Source: Bacillota bacterium
GTDB taxonomy: Bacteria; Bacillota; Dethiobacteria; Dethiobacterales; Dethiobacteraceae
Assembly: GCA_018725565.1 (NCBI GenBank)
Contig: QLUR01000007.1
Span: forward strand, 1 to 64,000
Direction: 5' to 3'
DNA: 64,000 bases
Both the position numbers and the translations under genes were made by a program. Under the pieces are notes generated by a model, which saw nothing but the letters and a program-made list of their open reading frames with translations, did not search any database and was not told where the DNA came from. Positions 7,773-16,056 of the stretch are shown piece by piece (position 1 is the first letter of the stretch; every line of letters starts with the position of its first letter).

Positions 7773-8933
7773 TTACCTCCGTCCCTGAAGCGTGCGAAGG
7801 CTGGCGGCCAGCTCCGCCAGTTGTTCCAGGGCATAATCTATTTCTTCCGTGGTATTTTCCGGAGAGAAACTAAAGCGCAACGTGGAAGCAATATCTTTTT
7901 CCGCTACTCCCATGGCCAGCAGCACATGGCTGGGCTCCGGGCGGCGGGAATGGCAGGCGGAACCGGTGGAAACGAAAATTCCCCGTTCCTCCAGGGCATG
8001 CATCAGCACCTCTCCATTAACGCCCTTAAAGGTAACGCTGGCGATATGCGGGGCGGCGGCAGCAGGTCCGTTGCAGGCCGTGTCGGGAATCTGCGCCAGG
8101 ATGCCGCAGAGCAGCCGTTGCCGCAAGGCAGCTAGATGTACCTGGTTTTCCTCGCGGCGCTCAGCGCACAGACGTACAGCGGCTCCAAAACCGGCAATCC
8201 CGGCCACGTTTTCCGTCCCGGGCCGCACTCCTTTTTCCTGGCCGCCGCCGTGAAACAGCGGCTCCAGCTCAAGTCCTTCCCGGCAAAAAAGGGCTCCCGT
8301 GCCTTTGGGGCCGTGAATTTTGTGGGCGGAAAAAGAGACAAGGTCAGCACACCAGCCGGCGGGATGTACCGGAAGCTTGCCAAGCGACTGCACGGCATCG
8401 ACATGAAAGATTATTCCGCTGTGCCTGGACTTGAGCAAGCGCCCTATTTCCGCTATCGGCTGGACGGCTCCCGCCTCGTTATTGACGTGCATCACGCTGA
8501 CCAGTACCGTATCGGGGCGTAACGCTGCTGTCACCTGCTCCGGATCGACCAGTCCGCAAGAATCAACTTCCAGGAATGTAACCGTGAAGCCCTGTTTTTC
8601 GAGAGCGCGGCACGCCTGCAGCACAGAGGCGTGTTCAATTTTTGTGGTAACCAGGTGCCGGCCGCGGCGGACCCTGCGCAGGGCCGCCCCTTTCAGCGCC
8701 AGGTTATTGGCTTCCGTGCCGCCTGAAGTAAAGAAAATTTCTGCTTCCCGCGCGCCGCAGGCGCCGGCCAGCATCCGCCGGGCCGTGTGCAGCACACGTT
8801 CTGCCTCCAGTCCCAGTCGGTGCGGCGACGAGGGGTTACCGAAGCTGTCTGCCATCACCTGCCGCATAACCGCCGCCACTTCGGGCAATATCCGGGTAGT
8901 AGCACTGTTGTCCAGGTAAACCGGTTTATGCAT
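7773..8933 (-). CDS. Cysteine desulfurase of NifS/IscS family
   Basis: A 386-residue PLP enzyme that removes sulfur from cysteine as an enzyme-bound persulfide. The PLP lysine is K205 in FSAHKIHGPKG, the persulfide cysteine is C327 in STGSACHSRRPEPSH, and HVDAVQS supplies the PLP aspartate. The start is ATG 8933 behind GGAGG. The in-frame extension to 8999 reads through the end of thrC and is rejected. Its direct coupling to thiI indicates a dedicated sulfur donor for 4-thiouridine, like B. subtilis NifZ, rather than a general iron-sulfur desulfurase. Confidence 0.93.
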   Translation of the reverse strand: MHKPVYLDNSATTRILPEVAAVMRQVMADSFGNPSSPHRLGLEAERVLHTARRMLAGACGAREAEIFFTSGGTEANNLALKGAALRRVRRGRHLVTTKIEHASVLQACRALEKQGFTVTFLEVDSCGLVDPEQVTAALRPDTVLVSVMHVNNEAGAVQPIAEIGRLLKSRHSGIIFHVDAVQSLGKLPVHPAGWCADLVSFSAHKIHGPKGTGALFCREGLELEPLFHGGGQEKGVRPGTENVAGIAGFGAAVRLCAERREENQVHLAALRQRLLCGILAQIPDTACNGPAAAAPHIASVTFKGVNGEVLMHALEERGIFVSTGSACHSRRPEPSHVLLAMGVAEKDIASTLRFSFSPENTTEEIDYALEQLAELAASLRTLQGRR

Positions 8934-8947
8934 ATGGCCTCCAACAT

Positions 8948-10438
8948 TTACAGACCGAGGATTTCTACAACCTGCGCCCGTATTTCTTCCTGATGGCAAA
9001 CGGTACGGTGCAGCACCGGCAGGCTGTCAAGTATTTCGATTGATGGTGGTATGGGCGTGCCGGTCAGGCGGCTTAAGCTGCTCAGGAGCGAACTTTCCTC
9101 TGCCTCCTCGCGCCTGCCGGAAACAGCCTGCAGTACGGCTCCGGGAAATTTATAGGGGCTCGCTGTGGAAACAATGATGGCAGGCGTATTGTCACCTGTC
9201 TGTTGCCGGTACTTCTGCCAGACGGCCCAGGCCACGGCTGTGTGCGGGTCCATCAGATAGGCTGAAGAAGCAAACACCTCCCGGATGGCCTGCAGCGTTT
9301 CCGCTTCGCTGGCCCAGCCGCCGAAGAAGCTGCCGAAAGCGGCCAACACCTCTGCGCCGACTTCATAGCGACCGGCATTATCCAGTTGTTTCATCAGTTT
9401 CCCCGTGAACAGTCCGTCCTCCCCTACCGCCTCATAAAGCAGCCGCTCCAGGTTGCTGGAAACAAGAATGTCCATCGAAGGGGACCTGGTAACAAAGAAG
9501 GGCCTGTTTTTATCATATACGCCGCGGGCTAAAAAATCGGCCAGCACTTTGTTTTCGTTGGCGGCGCACAGCAGCTTCCGGACCGGCAGGCCCATTTTTT
9601 TTGCGTACCAAGCCGCCAGGATATTGCCGAAATTCCCTGTTGGCACGGCAAAATCTACCTCGTCGCCCGGCCTGACGGCGCCCCTTACCATCAGTTGCAG
9701 GTAAGCGGAAAAATAGTATACCACCTGCGGTATCAGGCGCCCGATGTTAATGGAATTAGCTGAGGAAAAAAGCATCTTCCTGCAGGCCGCTGACGCTCTT
9801 ATTCCGGCATCGCCAAAGACAGCCTTGACGCCTCTCTGGCAATCGTCAAAATTGCCCCTGACGGCAATCACATGGGTATTTCCCCCGCGTTGCGTCACCA
9901 TTTGTCTCTTTTGTACTGCGCTTACCCCGTTTTCGGGGTAAAAGACGATTACCCTTGTGCCGTCTACTCCGGCAAACCCCTCCAGTGCCGCCTTGCCGGT
10001 ATCACCTGAGGTGGCTGTCAGAATAACTATTTCGCTGTCAATGTCGAGCTTGCCGGCAGCTTTTAAAAGCAGGTGCGGCAGGATGGCCAGCGCCATATCC
10101 TTGAAGGCCAAAGTCGGCCCGTGATACAGTTCCAGGAAATGGCCACAATCCACGCTGACCAGCGGGGCAATCTGCGGCGCGGCAAACTTGGAGTCGTAGG
10201 CTTTGAGGATACACTCCCGCAGTTCGGCGCCAGTGAAATCAGGAAGGAATGGCTGCATGACCCGCAGCGCCAACTCCTGGTACGTCAGGCCTGCCAGATC
10301 CGCCAGGCCGCCGGCTGCCGGCAGAAAGACTTCCGGGACAAAGAGCCCCCCGTCAGAGGCAAGGCCCTGGATAATCGCTGCGGCTGCTGCAGCCGGCTGC
10401 GCCTCTCCCCTGGTACTTTTATATAACAGCTCTTTCAT
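8948..10438 (-). CDS. thrC: Threonine synthase
   Basis: Converts O-phosphohomoserine to threonine using PLP. At 496 residues it is the longer threonine synthase type, with the N-terminal 'MKELLYKSTRGE' segment. The PLP lysine is K113 in GPTLAFKDMAL, and the phosphate-binding glycine-rich loop is 'PTGNFGNILA'. The start overlaps the stop of the preceding phosphoglycerate-mutase-like gene by four bases (ATGA). No thrB or hom gene is present in this cluster. The upstream enzyme is a plausible source of the phosphohomoserine substrate. Confidence 0.95.
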   Translation of the reverse strand: MKELLYKSTRGEAQPAAAAAAIIQGLASDGGLFVPEVFLPAAGGLADLAGLTYQELALRVMQPFLPDFTGAELRECILKAYDSKFAAPQIAPLVSVDCGHFLELYHGPTLAFKDMALAILPHLLLKAAGKLDIDSEIVILTATSGDTGKAALEGFAGVDGTRVIVFYPENGVSAVQKRQMVTQRGGNTHVIAVRGNFDDCQRGVKAVFGDAGIRASAACRKMLFSSANSINIGRLIPQVVYYFSAYLQLMVRGAVRPGDEVDFAVPTGNFGNILAAWYAKKMGLPVRKLLCAANENKVLADFLARGVYDKNRPFFVTRSPSMDILVSSNLERLLYEAVGEDGLFTGKLMKQLDNAGRYEVGAEVLAAFGSFFGGWASEAETLQAIREVFASSAYLMDPHTAVAWAVWQKYRQQTGDNTPAIIVSTASPYKFPGAVLQAVSGRREEAEESSLLSSLSRLTGTPIPPSIEILDSLPVLHRTVCHQEEIRAQVVEILGL

Positions 10439-11670
10439 TCTTTCATCTCCCGCAAAGCGCAGGTTCCAAGGAACAGATCCATTAGCCGGTGCCCTTCATG
10501 GATGAACAGCTTTGATTCCCGTGCCGAAAACTCGTCAAAGCCTGCGACCCCGCTGTCCAGCTCCCGGCCGCTTTGATAAATGACAAACGGTACCGGGTCG
10601 TCAGTATGGGTGCGCAGCGACAGCGGCGTGGCATGGTCTGGCAAGACCAGCAGCCTGTACATTTCTTTTCGTGCATCGAGTTCCTCTTTTAACACGCGCA
10701 GCACCTGCTCGTCTATCAGTTCAATGGCTCTGATTTTGTTTTCGGTTTCCTGGCGGTGACCATATTCGTCCGGCGCCTCCAGGTGTAAAAAAATAAAGTC
10801 CGCTCCTTCCCGGAGCGCCGTCAGGGCAGCTTTGACCATTCCAGAAAAGTTAGTGCTGTTATCGCCGGTCAGGCCGGAAACCTCAAGCAGCTCCAAGCCG
10901 GCGCAACGCCCCAGGCCCTTGATCAAATCCACCTCAGCTATGACAGCACCCTGCAGGCCGTACTTTGCTGCAAAGCCGGGCAACTGAGCCCGCTGCCCGT
11001 GCCCCCAGAGCCAGATAGCACTGGCGGCTTCGAGCCCCGTCGACCGGCGCCTGGCATTGACCTGATGTTCGAGAAGAACTTCAGCGCTTTTTTTCATCAT
11101 TTCCTGCAAGACGGCGCCCTGCTGCCCTCCCGGAAGGTACGGCCCGACTTTTTGCCCGAGGATATCATGGGGCGGCGTCAGTTGCCAGTCTTTTGCTGCT
11201 CCCTGCCAAACCATAAGATGCCGGTAGCTGATACCGGGATAAAAGCTGATTCCCGGCCCGCCCAGCGTTTCATTGACGAGTGCTATCAGTTCCCAGGCTT
11301 CAGCAGAGGTGATTTGTCCGGCGCTGTGGTCAAGCATCACCTTCTCCGCAAAGGGTTCGTCGGCGGAAAGCGTCACCAGGTTGCAGCGGAAGGCCACATC
11401 GCCTTCCTTTAGTTCGATGCCCATGCTGGCCGCTTCAAAAGGAGAGCGCCCGTTGTAGTAAATGCGCGGGTCATAGCCAAATACGGCGAGGTTTGCCGTA
11501 TCACTGCCCGGTGCCATCCCCTCCGGCACAGTCTGGACCAATCCGACGGTCCCCCTCTGTGCCAACCCGTCCAAGACCGGCTTCCTGGCCGCCTGCAGCG
11601 GTGTCCTGCCTCCCAGCGCCTCCACCGGATAATCAGCCATCCCGTCCCCCAGTACCACGATATACTTCAA
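10435..11670 (-). CDS. ApgM-family enzyme, probable homoserine kinase
   Basis: A 411-residue member of the alkaline-phosphatase superfamily related to archaeal cofactor-independent phosphoglycerate mutase (COG3635). Metal ligands and nucleophile are visible: D9 in VLGDGMADYP, S56 in APGSDTANL, and the LVLPDHATP and EYGHR motifs. Enzymes of this family near thrC have been proposed, and for a Bacteroides homologue genetically supported, to act as homoserine kinase. The four-base overlap with thrC here supports that role. A phosphoglycerate mutase function cannot be excluded. Confidence 0.75.
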   Translation of the reverse strand: MKYIVVLGDGMADYPVEALGGRTPLQAARKPVLDGLAQRGTVGLVQTVPEGMAPGSDTANLAVFGYDPRIYYNGRSPFEAASMGIELKEGDVAFRCNLVTLSADEPFAEKVMLDHSAGQITSAEAWELIALVNETLGGPGISFYPGISYRHLMVWQGAAKDWQLTPPHDILGQKVGPYLPGGQQGAVLQEMMKKSAEVLLEHQVNARRRSTGLEAASAIWLWGHGQRAQLPGFAAKYGLQGAVIAEVDLIKGLGRCAGLELLEVSGLTGDNSTNFSGMVKAALTALREGADFIFLHLEAPDEYGHRQETENKIRAIELIDEQVLRVLKEELDARKEMYRLLVLPDHATPLSLRTHTDDPVPFVIYQSGRELDSGVAGFDEFSARESKLFIHEGHRLMDLFLGTCALREMKE

Positions 11671-12596
11671 TGCTGATCTCTCCCAAACTTAAATGTTCCT
11701 TCGTTAAGAGCCTGCAGCACAAGCTGTGACACCCCTGTCAGATCAACCGGGGCCAGGAACTCCCGTGGACGTGTTCCTGCCAGGAGCAGCGGCACGGGAT
11801 TTTGCGTATGTCCGGCCGTTTGCAGGTCTTCAAAGTTGCCGTGGTCACTGGTCAGAATAAACAGAGTATCCGATAAATCAAGGCCTTCGAGAGCGCTGCC
11901 GATGAAACGGTCCAGTATGCCGGTCAGCTCGGCCGCTATTTTGGGGCAGCGCTTGTGGCCGACATAATCTGTCAAGAAGTGCTCAAAGAGCAGAAAGTCG
12001 TACTGACCTGCCACGCCGGCCAGGCGTTTACCTGCCTGCTCCGGGGTTAGCAGCGGTACATCGTAGCCTAAGCGGCGCATCCACTGGTTTGTTATATCTG
12101 AGCAGACGGCTTCTCCGCGCAGCATATCCCGAAAGGTACGGAAAGGCAGCCCGGCATAAACGTTTAACATAGTAGTAACGGAAAAGCGTTGCTTGCCACG
12201 CTCCAGTTCCGCAAAAAAAGCTGGACGGTAGCAGTTCAGGAACGTAGCCGTGCTGCCCGTCCCGATTATTTTTCCTAGCAGTCCCTCCTCGGCCAGCAGC
12301 CGGCGGAGTTTGCTGTTTGGGAAGCCGTTCAGGTGCCGGCCCAGCACCTTGGCAGCGTTCCGGCCGGTAAACAGCGTGCTTTGGCCGGTCGCACTCTGCG
12401 GGCAGCCGGGGATACCGAGGGTGGCGTCAAGTGCCAGCAGGGAAGCCGAAGAACCGGAAAACCCGGCCGCTTCGCTGGTCAGGTCACGCCCTCCCAGCAA
12501 GCTGTTCAGCGCAGGCGTGTCCGTAGTCGCCAAAGGATTGTGGTCACCGGCCGGGGCAAGCCCAAGACCGTCGATGAAAAATAATACCACGCGCAT
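11667..12596 (-). CDS. Alkaline-phosphatase-superfamily metalloenzyme
   Basis: A 309-residue protein with the metalloenzyme fold of phosphoglycerate mutases and phosphopentomutases. D9 in FFIDGLG, the nucleophile region GCPQSATGQSTLFTG (residues 64-78), TSDHGNFED and HTQNPVP supply the expected two-metal site. It is shorter than true phosphoglycerate mutases and lacks an obvious substrate-domain match. Its stop overlaps the ApgM-like gene by four bases, so the two related enzymes and thrC form one unit. The substrate is unknown. A phosphohydrolase or phosphomutase on a small metabolite is likely. Confidence 0.75.
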   Translation of the reverse strand: MRVVLFFIDGLGLAPAGDHNPLATTDTPALNSLLGGRDLTSEAAGFSGSSASLLALDATLGIPGCPQSATGQSTLFTGRNAAKVLGRHLNGFPNSKLRRLLAEEGLLGKIIGTGSTATFLNCYRPAFFAELERGKQRFSVTTMLNVYAGLPFRTFRDMLRGEAVCSDITNQWMRRLGYDVPLLTPEQAGKRLAGVAGQYDFLLFEHFLTDYVGHKRCPKIAAELTGILDRFIGSALEGLDLSDTLFILTSDHGNFEDLQTAGHTQNPVPLLLAGTRPREFLAPVDLTGVSQLVLQALNEGTFKFGRDQH

Positions 12597-12620
12597 ACCG
12601 TTTTGTTTTCCTCCGCAGCC

Positions 12621-13775
12621 TTAGTTGACGCGTTCCGGAAGTTCAGCCAGCCTGACTTTAAGAGCTAACTGCCCGCGGCCGCGGTAAATAGTAATTTCCA
12701 CTTCATCACCAACCTGATGCTCATGGATAACGCGCCGCAGGTCGGCAAAGGAGGTGATTTTTTGTCCGGCCATCCCCACAATCAGATCGCCGCTGCGCAG
12801 GCCGGCGAGGTCAGCCGGACCACCCCGGACAACTTCCTGAACAAAGACGCCGTAATCAACGGGCAGTTGCAACTCGGCAGCTTTTGCCTCATCCAGGTTG
12901 CCGCCATGCCAGACTCCCATCCAGGGCCGGATTATGCGTCCATGAAGGATCAGATCGCGGGCTATTTTATTGGCGGTGTTCGAAGGAATTGCAAAGCCCA
13001 TGCCTTCCACACCGGGAATTTTGATTTTGGCCGTGTTGATGCCGATGACTTCGCCGCGCAAATTAACGAGCGCGCCGCCGCTGTTACCTTCATTTATCGC
13101 CGCATCAGTCTGAATAAAGTTAAAGGTATGCTCATCAATGTTGATACTGCGCTGCCTGGCACTGATCACACCTACCGTAACCGTCCGGGAAAACTCCAGC
13201 CCAAGCGGATTGCCGATGGCAATAGCCACCTCGCCCACTGCCAGCGCGTCCGAGTCGCCAAAGCGAGCTTCCGGGAGGTTTTCCTGTTCGATTTTAATAA
13301 CTGCCAGGTCAGTAGCCGCATCTGCCCCAATCAACCGGGCAGAGCGTTCTTCCCCGGTGCTAAGTGTCACCCGCAGCTCACTGGCTCCGGCAACCACGTG
13401 ATTATTGGTCACAATATGCCCTTCCCGGCTGATAATCACTCCCGTACCACTGGCACGCTCACGCATCACTGAACGGCCATGAAACAAATCATAAACTTGA
13501 GCTTTGTTGGAAATTCCCACAATCGTAGGCAAAACCTGTTCCGCGGCGCGGACAACCGCCGTATTTTGGTGTTCGGGCAGGTCGCGCACCGCAGGGGGGA
13601 TTTCCTCCCGGATGTTCTGTTCGGCAGGCAGCTGAGCCTTGTCCTGCCCAATATAGCGCAGCACGGTATAAGCCGCCAGCGTTCCCCCGACGACGGCGCC
13701 GAATAAGGCAGCCAGCAGTACCGCCGCAAAACCGCCACGGCGGGGAGAATTGGAAAAGCCGTTGAAGAAGTCCAC
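12621..13775 (-). CDS. HtrA-like membrane-anchored serine protease
   Basis: A 384-residue quality-control protease acting outside the membrane. A single N-terminal span (about residues 16-40) anchors a trypsin-like domain with catalytic triad H126 (NNHVV), D156 (ATDLAVI) and S232 (EGNSGGAL), followed by one PDZ domain (about 280-375). The start is GTG 13775. In Bacillus the homologue HtrC/YyxA closes the walRK-yycHI cluster, and the same linkage is seen here with murA inserted. Substrates are probably misfolded wall or secreted proteins. Confidence 0.92.
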   Translation of the reverse strand: MDFFNGFSNSPRRGGFAAVLLAALFGAVVGGTLAAYTVLRYIGQDKAQLPAEQNIREEIPPAVRDLPEHQNTAVVRAAEQVLPTIVGISNKAQVYDLFHGRSVMRERASGTGVIISREGHIVTNNHVVAGASELRVTLSTGEERSARLIGADAATDLAVIKIEQENLPEARFGDSDALAVGEVAIAIGNPLGLEFSRTVTVGVISARQRSINIDEHTFNFIQTDAAINEGNSGGALVNLRGEVIGINTAKIKIPGVEGMGFAIPSNTANKIARDLILHGRIIRPWMGVWHGGNLDEAKAAELQLPVDYGVFVQEVVRGGPADLAGLRSGDLIVGMAGQKITSFADLRRVIHEHQVGDEVEITIYRGRGQLALKVRLAELPERVN

Positions 13776-13853
13776 TTTACCGCCCCCCCGTAAATCTGTC
13801 TGACTTAAATATACCAGGAATATGTGACAAAATCATGTTGACAGTAAAAATAT

Positions 13854-15110
13854 TCATTCCACCTCTGTAATGACGGCGCCCAGGGACCGGAATTTGCCGC
13901 AGATATTCTCATAACCCCGGTGAACATGGTCTATCTTGCTGATCAGGGTTTCACCGTCCGCCATCAGACCGGCGACAATAAAGGCCGCGCCCGCCCGCAG
14001 GTCAGTTGCACTGACCGGTGCGCCGCCCAGACGGCAGGAGCCTTCCACAAGCGCAGTCCGTCCCTCCACTTTAATGCGGGCACCCATTTTTACCAACTCA
14101 TCAACATGCCGGAAGCGGTTTTCAAAAACATTTTCTGTAATGACACTGTTCCCCTCGGCACTGGTTAGCATGGTCATCGCCAGGGACTGCAAATCCGTAG
14201 GAAAACCGGGGTAAGGGAAGGTCTTGAGGTCTACCGCACGGGGGGTCCTTCCGCCTGATACGCGCACCCGGTCGCCGCAGACCTCTACGTCGATGCCCAT
14301 TTCACGCAACTTGGCAATCACCGGATCCAAATGCTTGGGGATAACGTCCAGCAGCAGCACATCCCCTGCCGTAGCGGCGGCTGCAAACATGTAAGTGCCG
14401 GCTTCAATCCGGTCGGGAATGACCGAATGAACGCCGCCCCCCAGTTCTTCCACTCCGGTGATTTTAATTACGTCTGTTCCGGCTCCGCTGATACGCGCAC
14501 CCAAGGCGTTCAGGAAGTTGGCCACATCAACTATTTCCGGTTCTTTGGCGGCATTTTTTATCACCGTCTTTCCCCGGGCCCTGACAGCAGTCAGCATCAG
14601 GTTAATGGTAGCGCCCACACTTACCACATCAAGATAGACCGTATTCCCGTACAGGCCGTTTGCTGTAACTTTAACCAGGCCATGACCGACTTCGACCTGT
14701 GCACCTAAGGCTGTTAAGCCTTTCAGGTGTTGGTCAATGGGACGCGGCCCAAGGTCACAGCCACCGGGAGCAGGCACTTCCGCACGGCCGCAGCGCCCGG
14801 CGAGGGCTCCAAGTAAATAGTAGGAGGCCCGCAGTTTGCTGACCAGATAAAAAGGAGGCTTGAAATTGTCCAGCCCGGAGGAGTCCAGGATCAACACTCC
14901 AGGCTCGGGCTGGTCAGCACGAACCCCTATAGATTGCAGTATTTCAACGAGAATCCGGATATCGCTGATTTCCGGCAGATTTTCCAATCTGACAGGAGCT
15001 AGTGTCAGGACTGCTGCCGGTATGATAGCCACAGCAGCATTTTTTGCCCCGCTGATTCTGACCGACCCTTGCAGCGGTTTTTTCCCGCCTTTAACAAGCA
15101 GCTTTGACAT
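13854..15110 (-). CDS. murA: UDP-GlcNAc 1-carboxyvinyltransferase MurA
   Basis: The first committed step of peptidoglycan synthesis: transfers enolpyruvate from PEP to UDP-N-acetylglucosamine. Of the usual length at 418 residues, it has the catalytic cysteine C118 in APGGCDLGPRP, the residue attacked by fosfomycin, and the N-terminal 'GSVRISGAKNAA' motif with the conserved K-N pair. It lies between yycI and htrA, within the cell-wall stress cluster, which suits WalR-controlled wall metabolism. Firmicutes often carry two MurA paralogues. Whether this is the main one cannot be judged from this window. Confidence 0.95.
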   Translation of the reverse strand: MSKLLVKGGKKPLQGSVRISGAKNAAVAIIPAAVLTLAPVRLENLPEISDIRILVEILQSIGVRADQPEPGVLILDSSGLDNFKPPFYLVSKLRASYYLLGALAGRCGRAEVPAPGGCDLGPRPIDQHLKGLTALGAQVEVGHGLVKVTANGLYGNTVYLDVVSVGATINLMLTAVRARGKTVIKNAAKEPEIVDVANFLNALGARISGAGTDVIKITGVEELGGGVHSVIPDRIEAGTYMFAAAATAGDVLLLDVIPKHLDPVIAKLREMGIDVEVCGDRVRVSGGRTPRAVDLKTFPYPGFPTDLQSLAMTMLTSAEGNSVITENVFENRFRHVDELVKMGARIKVEGRTALVEGSCRLGGAPVSATDLRAGAAFIVAGLMADGETLISKIDHVHRGYENICGKFRSLGAVITEVE

Positions 15111-15195
15111 TTACCACGCCTCCGATACGGCAACAAGCTTTACAAACTTGAAGTATTCTCCCTTGCAAGACAGAATTCCTTTCCGTGTACAAAGT

Positions 15196-16041
15196 TTAGC
15201 GTTCCTGGTGCTCCAGCTCCCCGGTGAAAGCATTGACATAGAAGAACTGCCCGCCGGCTGCAGCTATACGCCAGGCAGGAGCTATTTCCCAGCGGCTGGC
15301 GTTATAATCCTGGCTGAAATACCCTAACGAAATATCAACAATCCGCTTGTCCGGCAGGGAAAGACCTTTGCTGATAAAGGCCTCCATTGCTTCCGCCGCT
15401 GAAATCACCCGGACTTCCCGTCCGCTGAATTCTAGCGCTTGCAGCCGGTAAAGTGTCACCTCCCCGATCTTGCCCCCGATGACGCGCACTTCCGCATAAC
15501 CGGCAAACAACGGCAGTTTCTGAAACGTTTGCACGAAACGATAATAAATTGTTCCGGGCTCACCTGGAAATGAAAGGTCGAATTTGAGCCCCTCCTGCCA
15601 AAAACCACGCTCACGCAAAAATCTCTCTACCGATTGCCGGCTGTCTGCGCTGGTGCCCTGCCTGTAATCAAGGCGGGAAAATTTCACCTGCCCGTACGGT
15701 GCTATCTCTAAGCGTTCGTTTTTCTGCAAATAGACTGTTTTTCCGTCTTGAACAGTCTTTGCCGTCTCGGCAGTCCCGAATACCTGGCGCTGCCAATCGG
15801 CAGCAGCAAGCGGCTGACGTGTAACATGGAGAAGAGCCAGGCTTGGCACCTGCCGCGGAAGCGACGCTGTCAGGTCATAGCCTGCTGAAGCCAGAGCTCG
15901 CTTCGCCTGCTCCACCTCTGAGGCAGAAAGAGCGCCGCCTGCCGGCAAATAGCGCGAAACCTGCCAAAGCTGGTTGGCCAGAAACAGGTTAAGCAGCAAA
16001 AAACAAAGAATAAGAATGGTTTTTGCCCGGGAAAGGTCCAG
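15196..16041 (-). CDS. yycI: YycI-like regulator of WalK, CTG start
   Basis: A bitopic membrane protein that, in Bacillus, pairs with YycH to restrain the WalK kinase. It has one N-terminal membrane helix and a large external domain rich in 'YRFVQTFQKLPLFAGYAEVRV'-type segments of the YycI/YycH beta fold. An in-frame TTG at 15999 would cut the membrane helix in half. Extending to CTG 16041 gives MDLSRAKTILILCFLLLN, which matches the usual M-D-x-S-K/R-x-K-T-I start of YycI, and the CTG is seven bases after GGAGG. I therefore annotate a non-standard CTG start (281 residues). YycH ends 15 bases upstream. Confidence 0.82.
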   Translation of the reverse strand: MDLSRAKTILILCFLLLNLFLANQLWQVSRYLPAGGALSASEVEQAKRALASAGYDLTASLPRQVPSLALLHVTRQPLAAADWQRQVFGTAETAKTVQDGKTVYLQKNERLEIAPYGQVKFSRLDYRQGTSADSRQSVERFLRERGFWQEGLKFDLSFPGEPGTIYYRFVQTFQKLPLFAGYAEVRVIGGKIGEVTLYRLQALEFSGREVRVISAAEAMEAFISKGLSLPDKRIVDISLGYFSQDYNASRWEIAPAWRIAAAGGQFFYVNAFTGELEHQER

Positions 16042-16056
16042 GTTAACCCCTCCTCC

